Positions 8,307 to 18,243 of a stretch of DNA of 60,722 nt are shown piece by piece (within the stretch, counting starts at the first letter, position 1; each line of letters begins with the position of its first letter). The position numbers were made by a program, and so were the translations under genes. Location of the stretch: positions 1 to 60,722 of the forward strand of contig CANQRR010000016.1 of the NCBI GenBank assembly GCA_947626285.1, given 5' to 3'. A model generated the notes under the pieces. That model was given only the letters and a program-made list of their open reading frames with translations. It had not been told where the DNA came from and did not search any database. This DNA is from an uncultured Lachnospiraceae bacterium (GTDB taxonomy: Bacteria; Bacillota; Clostridia; Lachnospirales; Lachnospiraceae).

Positions 8307-8921
8307 TCAAAACGCCTCCGTTCCCGCTCCGAGGCAGAACGTCAACATTCTTCTGCCCCTGTATTGGTTTACAAGTTGATCGTACATATCGAGTATCGCG
8401 CTCTCTATGCGGTTGAGTTCGTTGTAATCGAATATCTTGCCGTTGTCGTAGTAAATCGTTGGTTCTCCGTAGTAAAACCCGACCGTTTTCTTGGCTATGA
8501 TGTCGATGTTTTCCTCCAGACGGTTAATCTCGTCCGCATAGAAGAACTGATGCTTTTCCCGGTCCTCTCCCAGATCGTTTATGTCAAACGTTGGGTACTG
8601 GCATATCGCAACCTCTCTGAGATATTTGAGGTTATTCTTGATCCGGTTAAAGTCCTCTGTGTTGAATCTGTCGCCGTGGTATATCCCCTCGGAGTCCGTA
8701 TAGCCATACCAGTCTGTTTTCGGCTGACTCCACGACCCCGAAATTGCTATAACCATCGACTGTGTTACTGTGTTTCCGGCCTCGTCTGTCGCTGTCAGTA
8801 CGGCAAGATGCTCTTTCTTCGTATCATCAATGGAGGCTTTCGCTTGGTATGTGTCGCCGACAATATGTGAAAAACTGAGTTCCTTGCTATCAAGCGTTCC
8901 GCTTACTTCTATACCCGCCAA
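8307..8921 (-). CDS. Baseplate/tail-tip protein with Ig-like N-terminus
   Basis: About 204 residues. The open frame reaches 8990, but AGGAGG lies 9 bases before a TTG at 8921, which starts AGIEVSGTLDS and clears the upstream stop at 8935, so the TTG start is preferred. The first 80 residues look like a beta-sandwich repeat (HLAVLTATDEAGNTVTQ). The rest holds FNTEDFNRIKNNLKYLREV and FDYNELNRIESAILDMY, paired helical blocks found in Firmicutes tail-tip proteins. Confidence 0.6.
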   Translation of the reverse strand: MAGIEVSGTLDSKELSFSHIVGDTYQAKASIDDTKKEHLAVLTATDEAGNTVTQSMVIAISGSWSQPKTDWYGYTDSEGIYHGDRFNTEDFNRIKNNLKYLREVAICQYPTFDINDLGEDREKHQFFYADEINRLEENIDIIAKKTVGFYYGEPTIYYDNGKIFDYNELNRIESAILDMYDQLVNQYRGRRMLTFCLGAGTEAF

Positions 8922-8934
8922 TAATACCCACCTC

Positions 8935-9150
8935 CTATTTCTTGACGTAATCTCCGACAAACGCCAACGGCATCTTTGCGGAGATTTCATCTCGTCCTAT
9001 GTTTACGAAAGAGCCAACATAGCTACCAACACAAGCGAAATTGCCGCCAGACGGATTGTGATACTCTACGGAAACCTCGATCATCAACTGCTCTGCAACA
9101 TGAACAGGGTTTGGAGAGATACCCACATCTTTAATCACTATGTTAGCCAT
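8935..9150 (-). CDS. Small beta-rich tail protein
   Basis: 71 residues, beginning MANIVIKDVGISPNPVHV. The DVGISPNPV stretch repeats the SDVSLAPNPADIGTTYLISV end of the upstream Ig-like protein, so this looks like a single detached Ig-like domain in the tail adhesion set. It is 10 bases downstream of that gene. Confidence 0.6.
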   Translation of the reverse strand: MANIVIKDVGISPNPVHVAEQLMIEVSVEYHNPSGGNFACVGSYVGSFVNIGRDEISAKMPLAFVGDYVKK

Positions 9151-9160
9151 ACTGCGCCTC

Positions 9161-10048
9161 CTAGTCCGATACGTCCACGGAGATCAGATACGTTGTGCCG
9201 ATGTCTGCCGGGTTCGGTGCAAGCGATACATCGGATATGACTGGCGGCACTGTATCTTTTACGACTTTGCGCACAACCTCTGTGCTGCGCCCCGCGCCGT
9301 CCGTTGATATGACGGTGATCGTATTATCCCCCTCATCAAGAGATACTGTGGTTGAGAATGTGCCGTCTGAATATACGGTTACGTCCTCGCCGTTTACTGT
9401 CAGTGTTACCGGACTCGATGTAACATCGTTAGTCGTACCCTCTACGGTTACGGTATCTCTGTTCGTGATAAATCCGTCTACCGGCGCGGTTACAGACAAC
9501 TCCGGCGGCACCGTATCAATCGTGAACGTTACTTTCTTTTCTTCTGCCTCGTTGCCGTCATAGTCTGTCGCTTTTACAATGACTTCGTTTTTGCCGTCCG
9601 GCAGCGGTTCCTCCGGCGCATACTGGCAGTTATACCCGCCTGTCGTCTGCGTCTTTGTGATCCCGGATATTTCAGTGCCGTTCACGATCAGCATGATCTT
9701 CTCAGGATTTACACCTGAGTCATTATCCATAACAGAGAATTTGATCGTAGGCTGATTGTTTGTAAGCAACTGTGATTCTGTCGGCTCTGTAATCGTAATT
9801 GCCGGGGGAGTTTTTTCCAGAACGGACAGTCTGAGTTTTTCGCCAAGTTCCGCATCTTTGGAATTTGCGCTCACACTGTTTCCGGCCTGATCCAACGCCG
9901 TAACAGTCACATCGTAGTAATGATCCGGCTGATTGTAAGACGACTTCTCCGGCGCTGTCAGTGTTGCTTCATACTTCCCTGTTTCCGGGTTTAAGCTGAG
10001 CTGTGTGGTAACGCCATTGACTACCACTTGTACTGTTTTGAGTGCCAT
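9161..10048 (-). CDS. Tail protein with three Ig-like/bacterial-adhesion repeats
   Basis: 295 residues made of beta-sandwich repeats with hallmark TVPPELSVTAPVDG, DTVPPVISDV and ATDYDGNEAEEKKVTF segments, each followed by the LTVNGEDVTVYSDGTFS-type strand pair. Such Ig-like domains in phage tails are thought to bind cell-surface carbohydrate weakly. The gene lies between the large baseplate protein and small tail-tip genes. Confidence 0.75.
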   Translation of the reverse strand: MALKTVQVVVNGVTTQLSLNPETGKYEATLTAPEKSSYNQPDHYYDVTVTALDQAGNSVSANSKDAELGEKLRLSVLEKTPPAITITEPTESQLLTNNQPTIKFSVMDNDSGVNPEKIMLIVNGTEISGITKTQTTGGYNCQYAPEEPLPDGKNEVIVKATDYDGNEAEEKKVTFTIDTVPPELSVTAPVDGFITNRDTVTVEGTTNDVTSSPVTLTVNGEDVTVYSDGTFSTTVSLDEGDNTITVISTDGAGRSTEVVRKVVKDTVPPVISDVSLAPNPADIGTTYLISVDVSD

Positions 10049-10067
10049 ATCCTTTTCCCTTTCTTTT

Positions 10068-12302
10068 TTATTGTGATTCTGCTGATACTACACGTCTTGC
10101 AATTACACTTCCAGATAGGCTCTGTTTGAAGTTCACTACATGGCGATAGATATTCACTTTCATGCCGGGGTGGTATGCGTTTTCCTGATAAACAACATCA
10201 TTCACATCAATCTCTGGATTGCCCCTTGTGTTATACTCATACTCGATACCGGCATTATAATAATCTCCCAACCAGTCGGCGAGGTTCTGAGCAGTCACCA
10301 TGTCGCTTACAAGAGGATTTTCCCATTTGATCGTTTTTCCCCTACTGTTGAGTTCCTTTACTGCATACTTCTCCACAATGTTGTATCTATGCCCTATAAC
10401 CTCAAATTGGTAATTGCCCGCCATCAAAAACTCTACCGTGACGTAATAGTCGCCGCGCTCCAATACCCTCACATTCGCCTCAGAGCCGTTGAAAGTCGCC
10501 TTGCAGTCGTATGTGGGATCGCCGAAGTAATACGTCTGTATGTCGCCCACGTTCGCCTCTGTTTCTTCGCTTACAAGCGTTTCCTCCTGTGTTCCCTTTT
10601 GGTAGGAATAGCATGGGACCTGAACGCTCTTTATAAGTTCCTGTTTGATCGCCTTTGGGGAACTCATCATATCCTTACGTTCCATCGTGAAGTCCGTAAT
10701 ATCCCCGAAAGTGAAGTAGTTTACCACAATACGGTTAAACGGTTCCTGAGTCTTTGTAAACTCTATCTCCATCACATCGAAATCATCGAAGTCATGGTAA
10801 ACAGTGAAGTCCTTTGAGATGTCTGTCGTAACCTCGTACTCGTCTACCTTTGCGCCGTCATTGAATGTCCTGAATATGATACCCGCCGGAAGTGTCTGAC
10901 CGAAGATAAGCCGCAGTCCATAGTACATACAAGCCGTTTCCTGTGTGATCGTGAGAATCGGGTTTTCTTCAAACACTCCGTTGATGTCGGACTGCTGCGC
11001 CGAGGTATATCCGGTGTAGCGGTTCGCCTGTTTCATATCCTCCGGCACATGGTACATCTCAGCCGTTACGGTTGTGTAATTATGAGCGAATGAGGCGTAC
11101 TCGTCTTTTGGTTCCTCGCTCTTTATGTTCTTCACGTTGGAATGCGGCATCTCGCCGTTACACGTTATTACATACTCTGGTGCGAAATTTGATTTTATCT
11201 GAGGCTTGCCGTACCGGTTCTGTGACAAGGTGCATCTGCAGGCGTTGGCGATAATCTGCAACGCCTCTTTGAGCCTCACACGCGGCATAGGGTTCTTTGT
11301 TGAGAGCTTTTTCGTATACGGATCAATGTAGTATTCCTCTATACCGGCGTCTGCAAATATCATAGTTGCCAGATCAAAATAGCTGATCCCCTCCGGTCTG
11401 TACACGCCCTTGAAGTATTCTTCGTCAAGGCTCCTGAACATATCCTGGCACTTGATCGTGGCAGAATAGTCGTCACTCTCCCACTCGCTACACCACAACT
11501 TTGCGCCTTGCAGCCACTCTACCGTCTTTGACTCCGGCAGCATATACCCATACCACACATACATCTCCTGTCCTGTTTCAAGGAAGTTGATCGCAGAGTT
11601 GGGGTTGTCAACGTTAAAATAACTGTCGTAGTTTTTCAGCTTAACCATGAAGTCTATCTGCGGAACATCATCGCCGATTGGAGATATGTATGAACTAAGC
11701 TGAGAGTCCATAATATCTTCGTTGTAATAAACAAGACCGATGCCAAGCTGTATAGAATATATCCTCAGCCTTGAATATGGGTTCTTCATTCTGTAGAATT
11801 TGAACCAGACGGAGGTAGTCTGCATAAGCACTTCCTCTGTCGTGAAGTTTGACATATCGTTATCCCTGATCTCTATGACCTGACCTTTGCTTGAAATAAT
11901 GTCAAAATCAACAGGATATACTTCGCCGAAATTGATCGTAAGTCCTTTTACGTCAGTAGCGACAACGTTAAACTCTATGAGAAGTTCATATCCGCTCTCA
12001 GATACAAGCGGCTTTCCGATAAGTCCAGTGTCATAATAAGCGTTTGAATTATTCTGGCGAGGAAGAAAATACATGGAACCGTCAACTCTCGTGAAGTCCT
12101 GTTCAAAGGTTCCGTACACCGTATCGTCTTTCCTCTGCCCGAATAACCCTGTCTGTTTCGAGTAATATGTGAAGTTGTCGCCCTCAACTGTCGCATTTGC
12201 CTGTGCGTCCTGATTGATAAGTCCGAAAGAGATCATCATAAATGACCTCTCTCTGAGGGAGTCTTTCATGCTTATCTTGTACTCTTTCGATACTTTCTGC
12301 AT
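10068..12302 (-). CDS. Large baseplate/tail-associated protein (Tal-like)
   Basis: 744 residues with a dense beta-rich sequence. It is placed after the tape measure and a small distal tail protein, the usual slot for the tail-associated hub protein. The middle contains YFDLATMIFADAGIEEYYI and LQIIANACRCTLSQNRYGKP, resembling hub-type domains of siphophage baseplates. No peptidase motif stands out. Function assigned mainly by position. Confidence 0.65.
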   Translation of the reverse strand: MQKVSKEYKISMKDSLRERSFMMISFGLINQDAQANATVEGDNFTYYSKQTGLFGQRKDDTVYGTFEQDFTRVDGSMYFLPRQNNSNAYYDTGLIGKPLVSESGYELLIEFNVVATDVKGLTINFGEVYPVDFDIISSKGQVIEIRDNDMSNFTTEEVLMQTTSVWFKFYRMKNPYSRLRIYSIQLGIGLVYYNEDIMDSQLSSYISPIGDDVPQIDFMVKLKNYDSYFNVDNPNSAINFLETGQEMYVWYGYMLPESKTVEWLQGAKLWCSEWESDDYSATIKCQDMFRSLDEEYFKGVYRPEGISYFDLATMIFADAGIEEYYIDPYTKKLSTKNPMPRVRLKEALQIIANACRCTLSQNRYGKPQIKSNFAPEYVITCNGEMPHSNVKNIKSEEPKDEYASFAHNYTTVTAEMYHVPEDMKQANRYTGYTSAQQSDINGVFEENPILTITQETACMYYGLRLIFGQTLPAGIIFRTFNDGAKVDEYEVTTDISKDFTVYHDFDDFDVMEIEFTKTQEPFNRIVVNYFTFGDITDFTMERKDMMSSPKAIKQELIKSVQVPCYSYQKGTQEETLVSEETEANVGDIQTYYFGDPTYDCKATFNGSEANVRVLERGDYYVTVEFLMAGNYQFEVIGHRYNIVEKYAVKELNSRGKTIKWENPLVSDMVTAQNLADWLGDYYNAGIEYEYNTRGNPEIDVNDVVYQENAYHPGMKVNIYRHVVNFKQSLSGSVIARRVVSAESQ

Positions 12303-12306
12303 TTAA

Positions 12307-12678
12307 TCACTCTCCACAGTCAACCATGTTTACCTTGCAATTCCTGTAATAAGTCGGCATACCGTTTTCGTCCACCCAATACGGCTCTGCGGTTCTGTCG
12401 CCGGGGTACATTTTGAGAGTCTTGAAACTGTTCGTGACCGGATCGGGGAATGTCACATACACGAAGAAATCCTCCAAAATCTGCAACATTCTACTCCACT
12501 CTGCCGCCGACAGCCACGGCCATTCAAGTGAGTCTACCTTGTACTGGTTTCGTCCTACTCTCTGCCCTACAACCGTTCCGTTGGCATTTCTGCCTGAGTC
12601 AACAAAGGTAACTACCGTTGGCTTTACGCCCCTTTTCGGAGGCGGAAAAGGTTGCCCGTTGATTGTTATATACGCCAT
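12307..12678 (-). CDS. Small distal tail protein (DUF6711-like)
   Basis: 123 residues starting MAYITINGQPFPPPKRGVKP. The start at 12678 is chosen because GGAGGCGAGG lies just before it, although the frame is open to 12870 within the tape-measure gene. PTYYRNCKVNMVDCGE closes the protein. Position between tape measure and hub suggests a distal tail or baseplate adaptor. Confidence 0.7.
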   Translation of the reverse strand: MAYITINGQPFPPPKRGVKPTVVTFVDSGRNANGTVVGQRVGRNQYKVDSLEWPWLSAAEWSRMLQILEDFFVYVTFPDPVTNSFKTLKMYPGDRTAEPYWVDENGMPTYYRNCKVNMVDCGE

Positions 12679-12691
12679 TTCCTCGCCTCCT

Positions 12692-15600
12692 TTATGTTGT
12701 TCTGAATCGGAAACCGTTTGCGCTGCGCTGTTCTTCGACTGCATCGGTGATCTTGCGGTTGCCGATATATACGTTTGTCTGTTCTTCCTTGTCTGCCTGT
12801 CGTTTCGTGTTGTCCGAAATATCAGACAGCGGAGAAGATAATACTTCGTCAAGTGCCTCTGCGAACGCATCTTTGATACTGCCGTCAGCGTTCAGTGATG
12901 CCTTTACCGCGCCGTTCGTTGTTACCTCTTTCTGGACTCTCTCTACGATTGCCTCGCTGCTGAAATCATCTCCGTAGTTATTCTGGAAATCTCTCAGTGC
13001 GCTTGCGTCCACGCCTGTCCTGAAAGCAATCTTCACATCAGAGAATGAGTCTGTCCACTGGCTCACAATGTCTTTCGTGGACTTTCCGTTCTCCGTCAGT
13101 CCTTTGTTGAAACCGGCTACGGTATATCCGGCTATCGTTTCAAATACCTTAGACGGAGAGTTTACGTCTAGTTTGTCCTTAAACCACTTGATGATACTTG
13201 ATCCCCATGAGTTGATCGTATCTTTACAAGTGCTGTACAGTGCGCCGATACCGTTCTTAAAGCCGTTTACAACGTCACTCGCAACACTGTAAAATTTGCT
13301 TGACGAACAGTGATCCGTGAACCAGTTCTTCACGCTTGACGCCCATGTGGTAATACTGCTCTGGCTCTCCGTGTAGCTGCCGGATATTTTGTTCTTAAAG
13401 CCGCTTATGATATTCCCGGCGTATGTGTTCCACTGGCTACTTGTGATATTGCCGTAACCGCTGCCTGAGAACCACTCTTTCAGCCGTGACGCCCACGTTG
13501 TCATGTTGCTCTGCGTGGTTGTGTAGCCGCTGCCGATCTTATCCTTAAAGCCGGTAATGATATTGTTGGCGTATGTTGTCCAGGTGCTATTGTTGATGCC
13601 GCCAAACGAAGAGCTGCTGAACCACGATTTCAAGTCTGACGCCCAACTAGAGATATTGCTTTTTGTTGTCGCGTAGGTATTCCCAATCTTATCCTTGAAA
13701 CCAACGATTATATCATTCGCGTACTTCGTCCACGTTCCATTGTTCACACCACCGTATGACGAACTGTTAAACCATTCTCTTGCCTTGTTCGCCCATGTGA
13801 TGATGTTGTCCTTTGTCGTGGTATAGGTATTCCCGATCTTCGTTTTGAAACCGGTTATTATATCATTCGCATATGTGGTCCATGTGTTTGTATGCACACC
13901 GCCGTATGACGTACTATTGAACCATTCCTTTACCTTTGAGGCCCATGACGTAACGTTGTCTTTGACGGAAGTATAGGTATTGCCGACTTTATCCTTGAAA
14001 CTTGTCACGATGTCGTTACCGAAATCTCTGAAATGATCCACGATGTTCTTACCATCTTTGCCATCTCTGAACCACTCGACAACACTCCCCGCCCAATTCG
14101 TTATGGTTGTCTTTATGTTTTTGAATGTTTCAATGCCGTTCAGGAAACCATCTATGATAAAGCCGCCGATTTCCTCAAATACCTTTGACGGAGAGTTTAT
14201 TCCGAAGAACTCTTTTACACCGTCAACAAAATCCATGAACACCTGCAACGGACCTAAAGGAGATGGGAACACCAATCCTTTAATAAAGCCGCCGATTATA
14301 TCGCCGCCAATGCCCCTTGCTACAGAGCTGCCCTCCGCCCCCATTCCGAACAGTCCGCCTATACCATCAACGACAGGTCTGAATATGTGATCGTAAATCC
14401 ATGTGCCTATGTTGCTCATGGCGTTGTCTATGCCGTCTTTTATGCCGCTGATGATCTTGCCGCCTATGGTAGTAAATGAAACACCACCAAATATCTTCTC
14501 AAAGGTCCACTTCGATGCAATAACTTTGAATACCGTTTTAAGCAGATAGTCCCAATCGACCTCACTAAGAGCGTCAGATACGCCGCCCATCAATTCTTTC
14601 CAATCGACTTCATCAATAACGGCATTTACCAGATCGCAGACTCCGCTCACGAGATCGTTGATTGTGCTGCCAGCGTTCTTCCAGTCTATCGTTTTGATAG
14701 CCTTATTTATCGCCGCCGCAATATCTTTACCGATCTGCTTAAAGTCTATCTGACCGAGGAACTTTCCGAGTCCGCTAAAGATCGTGTTGACGCTTTCCCC
14801 GAAAGTCTTGCCTACTGACGGCCAATCTATCTGTGTGATAGCGGTATTGAGGTTTGTTCCTACGCCCTTGCAGAACGCATTGAAACCGCCCTTGATGCCG
14901 GTCCAGTCTATGTTCGCAAGCGCAGAGTTGATACCGTTCGCAAATTTCAGCGCCACTTCAAACCACGGATAGTTCGTTGCAAAAGACCACAGGCTCTCAA
15001 ACGCTCCGTTTATGCCGTCTGTCAGCGTAAGACCAATGCCTATGTAGTCTATCTTTCTGAGCGCATCTCCCAACCCTGTCGCTATCGCTTTACCGAACGC
15101 AACGAAGTCGAAATTCTTAACGAAATCCATAGCGCCCCATATTACGGAGTTGAGTGCGTTCGCTATTGATGTTCCGATTTCGCTCCACATCTTCGTGTCC
15201 CGGAACACCGAGTTGAGGAAGTCTGACACACCAGTGCCTATTCCCCTGAGTGTCTTATATATCAGAGGCCAATCCAGAGTTTCCAAAGCGCCCTTGATAA
15301 GATCGGTAAACGCCTTGCCGAGTTCCGTCCAGTCCAGACTCTCCACAAAGGAATTTACGAACTCAAACGCCGTGTTGATAGCCTCAGCCAGAGTATGGCC
15401 TATCCACCAAGACACTTTCTTGCCGTCAAATTCCCCTTGTATGAAACCGTTTATGAATGTGGCTATGCTCTTGCCGAGTTTCCGCGCAACATTCTTGATC
15501 TTATCCCACGGAATGTTTGCAAGCGCCTCGGCCAGCTTGTCGCCAAGCATTTTACCGATTTCATAGAAATCAGCGTTCTCCCACGCATCTTTAATCATCT

Positions 15601-17281
15601 GAACGAGGTCTTTGAATTTATCATCAACCTCTGCGGTTTCAAACATATCGCCCGGATTGATCGCACCGGCACCGCCGCCCTGATCTGAGTCATCACCGAT
15701 GATGTTCAACTCATCAATGTCTGCCGTATAGTCCTTTGTGGCCTTTGACGCGCCCTCTATGCTCTCCGCATAATCTTCCCAATTCTTCTTTGCCTTTGTG
15801 AACGTATTTTTTCCTGTAAACGCAGCGAAGAACTGAGCAAGCGCCCTTGTAACCATGACAAGTTTCTCAGCTATCATGTCGAGGATCGGCGCTACTATAT
15901 TCACAAGTGGCTCCACCACTGTCGCCAGTGAGTTCGCAAGCCACTTAAAATCTGAATAGATCATGGAAACGCTGTTGTTAAACTGCGTTCCGTATAACTG
16001 AGAATACTTCGCAAGGTTCTGGAAACCTGTCGTTACGCCCTCAAACAATTTCGTAAATGCAGAACGCAGCAACATGAACGTAAAGAGCCTTGTTATGGAT
16101 TTCAGCTTTTTCGTAAGGTCCGCAAAGGAATGATCCTGAATACCGATCATGTCCTTAAATTTCTTCACATACTCCTTGATAGAGGCAACCATCTTCGAGA
16201 TGCCCTGACGGACCTTGTTTACCGCAGTTTTGAATGTCGCCGTTGCTTTGCCTATCGCATTTTTGATAGCGTTGGCAGCTTGTTTTACAACATTCACAAG
16301 CATACTGATCGCCGTGAGTATGATGCCGATGATAGGGATTGCCGCCTGTACCGCTGATAAACTAGCAGCCATAGACTGAAATCCGGCGCTCGCCGCCATG
16401 CCGCCTGTTTCTATCCCCGGCAGCGCTGCGGACACATACTCTAATAAGGTTGAGAAATTACCGAGTTTACACCGGCTGATCGCGCTGCCTATCTGCTGAA
16501 TAGACTTCCCGATGTCAGCCATTGATTTCGGCGACTCTTTTACCGTTTCCTGATACTGCTTAAACTGTTCCTGCAGTCTTGCCAGTCCATTTATCGCCTG
16601 TTCGTACTCAGTTGAGTTAAACAGTTGCTTTCCACTTTCCATACCTCTCATAGTGGCTTTGTACTGGTTGATCTTATTGATAAGTTCCTGTATTCTCGCG
16701 TTTGCCGTGTTGGTTCTCGTCTGGTTAAGCGCAGCGCCAAACGCTCTCTGAGAAGATGCTGCCGAGTTGCCGGTAGATGCCGCTCTGTTCTCTGCGGTGG
16801 AAAGCCTGTCAACAGACTGTGCCGCGCTGTTCGCCGCCGCCTCAATCTGCCGTGCGCTGTCAGCCACATTGTTCTGCGCCGCCGCTCCCTGACTATCCTC
16901 TAACGCTCTCTGGTTCTTCTTGATCCCCTCAGAGTCAATCCTTATGCTGATCCTGTTATTTGATCCAAGACTGCCCAGACCGGCACCGATTTTCTCTACT
17001 GCGCTTGCTACCTCCCTCAGCTTTGCAGTATCAATCTTCATCAAAGACCGTACAGCGGAAGTGATGCTTTTCATTCCATCTCCCGCCTGTTTCAGTTCTG
17101 CACCGGCAGCGCCGAAACCTTTGAACGCATCTCTGATAGCCAGAAGTTTATCTGTGTCAAGTCCCTCAGTGGTTCTCTTTAAGGATTTCAGAGAGTTTAC
17201 TGTATTGTCTATGCCACCAATGGCCTTTTCCTCGGTGGCGTCAATTTCAAGTATGATGCTGTCTACTGGTTTGTCAGCCAT
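12692..17281 (-). CDS. Tail tape measure protein
   Basis: 1529 residues, the longest gene. Residues about 1-330 are coiled-coil, 330-480 include hydrophobic stretches (IPIIGIILTAISMLVNVV), and residues about 560-960 repeat a WxxIGKxxxxALN-type unit (IDWTGIKGGF, IDWPSVGKTFG, IDFKQIGKDIA). From about 1100 to 1380 seven units of about 43 residues recur with TWTTYANDIITGFKDKIGNTY and SWASxVKxWF cores. It sets tail length and probably passes into the host envelope. Length predicts a tail of about 200 nm by the usual 0.15 nm per residue rule. Confidence 0.95.
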   Translation of the reverse strand: MADKPVDSIILEIDATEEKAIGGIDNTVNSLKSLKRTTEGLDTDKLLAIRDAFKGFGAAGAELKQAGDGMKSITSAVRSLMKIDTAKLREVASAVEKIGAGLGSLGSNNRISIRIDSEGIKKNQRALEDSQGAAAQNNVADSARQIEAAANSAAQSVDRLSTAENRAASTGNSAASSQRAFGAALNQTRTNTANARIQELINKINQYKATMRGMESGKQLFNSTEYEQAINGLARLQEQFKQYQETVKESPKSMADIGKSIQQIGSAISRCKLGNFSTLLEYVSAALPGIETGGMAASAGFQSMAASLSAVQAAIPIIGIILTAISMLVNVVKQAANAIKNAIGKATATFKTAVNKVRQGISKMVASIKEYVKKFKDMIGIQDHSFADLTKKLKSITRLFTFMLLRSAFTKLFEGVTTGFQNLAKYSQLYGTQFNNSVSMIYSDFKWLANSLATVVEPLVNIVAPILDMIAEKLVMVTRALAQFFAAFTGKNTFTKAKKNWEDYAESIEGASKATKDYTADIDELNIIGDDSDQGGGAGAINPGDMFETAEVDDKFKDLVQMIKDAWENADFYEIGKMLGDKLAEALANIPWDKIKNVARKLGKSIATFINGFIQGEFDGKKVSWWIGHTLAEAINTAFEFVNSFVESLDWTELGKAFTDLIKGALETLDWPLIYKTLRGIGTGVSDFLNSVFRDTKMWSEIGTSIANALNSVIWGAMDFVKNFDFVAFGKAIATGLGDALRKIDYIGIGLTLTDGINGAFESLWSFATNYPWFEVALKFANGINSALANIDWTGIKGGFNAFCKGVGTNLNTAITQIDWPSVGKTFGESVNTIFSGLGKFLGQIDFKQIGKDIAAAINKAIKTIDWKNAGSTINDLVSGVCDLVNAVIDEVDWKELMGGVSDALSEVDWDYLLKTVFKVIASKWTFEKIFGGVSFTTIGGKIISGIKDGIDNAMSNIGTWIYDHIFRPVVDGIGGLFGMGAEGSSVARGIGGDIIGGFIKGLVFPSPLGPLQVFMDFVDGVKEFFGINSPSKVFEEIGGFIIDGFLNGIETFKNIKTTITNWAGSVVEWFRDGKDGKNIVDHFRDFGNDIVTSFKDKVGNTYTSVKDNVTSWASKVKEWFNSTSYGGVHTNTWTTYANDIITGFKTKIGNTYTTTKDNIITWANKAREWFNSSSYGGVNNGTWTKYANDIIVGFKDKIGNTYATTKSNISSWASDLKSWFSSSSFGGINNSTWTTYANNIITGFKDKIGSGYTTTQSNMTTWASRLKEWFSGSGYGNITSSQWNTYAGNIISGFKNKISGSYTESQSSITTWASSVKNWFTDHCSSSKFYSVASDVVNGFKNGIGALYSTCKDTINSWGSSIIKWFKDKLDVNSPSKVFETIAGYTVAGFNKGLTENGKSTKDIVSQWTDSFSDVKIAFRTGVDASALRDFQNNYGDDFSSEAIVERVQKEVTTNGAVKASLNADGSIKDAFAEALDEVLSSPLSDISDNTKRQADKEEQTNVYIGNRKITDAVEEQRSANGFRFRTT

Positions 17282-17344
17282 TGTGCCACCCCGCGTAACA
17301 ACCCTGTCCGTAGGTGGTTTGTCCGTTTATATGAAAACATGAGG

Positions 17345-17366
17345 AAAGCGCCGGACTTGCGCTTTT
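17345..17366 (-). terminator. Hairpin between tail chaperone and tape measure genes
   Basis: AAAGCGC and GCGCTTT close a 7-bp stem with a short U-poor tail on the minus strand. It could lower expression of the tape measure relative to upstream tail genes or stabilise the upstream RNA. Confidence 0.45.
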
Positions 17367-17373
17367 CGGCTCG

Positions 17374-17865
17374 TCAGCCTATCCCCATGTAATCACCATG
17401 CTTTTTTCTCTTTTCCATGACTTTCCTACGATGTTCTGCCGCAAACGCCGCGAACCTCGCACCGTCCGTCATTTCGTCTTTGCCGCCATGCTTTTTCTCC
17501 ATTCCACGCGGCTCATTCGGGAAGTCCACATGATTTTTGCCCCACCATGCCCCCATAGCGTCCATTGTGTATGTGCCAATCAGCCATGCAAGCATATCGA
17601 GATACTTTACCTTTTCTTTCGCATCAATTTCCTTTGCGCGTCTAAAAGGCTCCAGTTTCTTTGGGTTCAGCTTGAAAAACAGTTCGTATGGTACACCGTA
17701 TCGCAATGCGTTCGGCAACCACACTTTATTGATTATCTCAGTAAAACTCTTGTACTTACTGAGGTCTATTTCATCATCGTCTCCGCCGTAGGAAGTGTCG
17801 CGATCGCTGTCGTTTCTGCCGTCTCTGTCGCAATCTCGTTCTCCGTTTCTTCCTCGGCTTTGCCA
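17374..17865 (-). CDS. Tail assembly chaperone GT extension, reached by -1 frameshift
   Basis: Open frame without its own good start that continues upstream into the previous gene. Joined at the slippery site 17865-17871 it yields a fusion of about 289 residues: 126 from the upstream gene plus 163 from here. Residues after the shift read WQSRGRNGERDC, then an acidic-basic linker, YGGDDDEIDLSKY and VWLPNALRYGVPYELFFKL. This matches the long tail-chaperone form of siphophages that recruits tape measure protein and tail tube subunits. A GTG at 17724 is unlikely to be a real start. Confidence 0.8.
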   Translation of the reverse strand, partial: WQSRGRNGERDCDRDGRNDSDRDTSYGGDDDEIDLSKYKSFTEIINKVWLPNALRYGVPYELFFKLNPKKLEPFRRAKEIDAKEKVKYLDMLAWLIGTYTMDAMGAWWGKNHVDFPNEPRGMEKKHGGKDEMTDGARFAAFAAEHRRKVMEKRKKHGDYMGIG

Positions 17866-18242
17866 AAACCCGCTGATGCCATCAGTTCGGTAAACACTTT
17901 CATGATAGTGTCCATCTTACCGTCATTTTTCAGATGTTCCGTCAGCAGCTTTCCGGCTTTTGCCATATCTTTCTCTCCGACAATAACGCTGATAATAGAG
18001 CGCATTGTCGTGAATATCTTCATGTGCTGTCTTTCTTCATCGTCAAGCATTGCCATAACGTCAACGCCGTTGTCCTCCAGATCGCACATAACATTCGTGA
18101 AATCAAGTTCCTGCGTTTCAAATTCCTTTGGTCCATTGTCCAGATTCAGTGTGAGTGTGAGTTTCATAATATTAACCGTCCTTTCGTTAATGTTTGTCCG
18201 TATATTTGTTTTGGTGGGGGAATTTACTCCCCCACCGAGCAT
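17766..18242 (-). CDS. Tail assembly chaperone G
   Basis: 158 residues. Starts MKLTLTLNLDNGPKEFETQE and has an alpha-helical centre (DNGVDVMAMLDDEERQHMK) typical of Firmicutes phage tail chaperones encoded between the tail tube and tape measure. The frame ends in a low-complexity Ala/Thr/Glu tail, most of which lies beyond the slippery GGGTTTT and is replaced in the frameshifted form. It coats the tape measure protein during tail assembly. Confidence 0.85.
   Translation of the reverse strand: MLGGGVNSPTKTNIRTNINERTVNIMKLTLTLNLDNGPKEFETQELDFTNVMCDLEDNGVDVMAMLDDEERQHMKIFTTMRSIISVIVGEKDMAKAGKLLTEHLKNDGKMDTIMKVFTELMASAGFGKAEEETENEIATETAETTAIATLPTAETMMK
17865..17871 (-). other. Programmed -1 ribosomal frameshift site GGGTTTT
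   Basis: The heptamer sits in frame as G-GGT-TTT and is of the X-XXY-YYZ type. A -1 slip gives TGG-CAA-AGC and an open frame to 17374. Tail chaperone genes of siphophages commonly use such a site. Confidence 0.85.
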
Positions 18243-18243
18243 C

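Noticed and set aside
16625-16903. Plus-strand frames within the tape measure gene
   Set aside because: Antisense shadows of a clear long structural gene; same for other opposite-strand frames over late genes.
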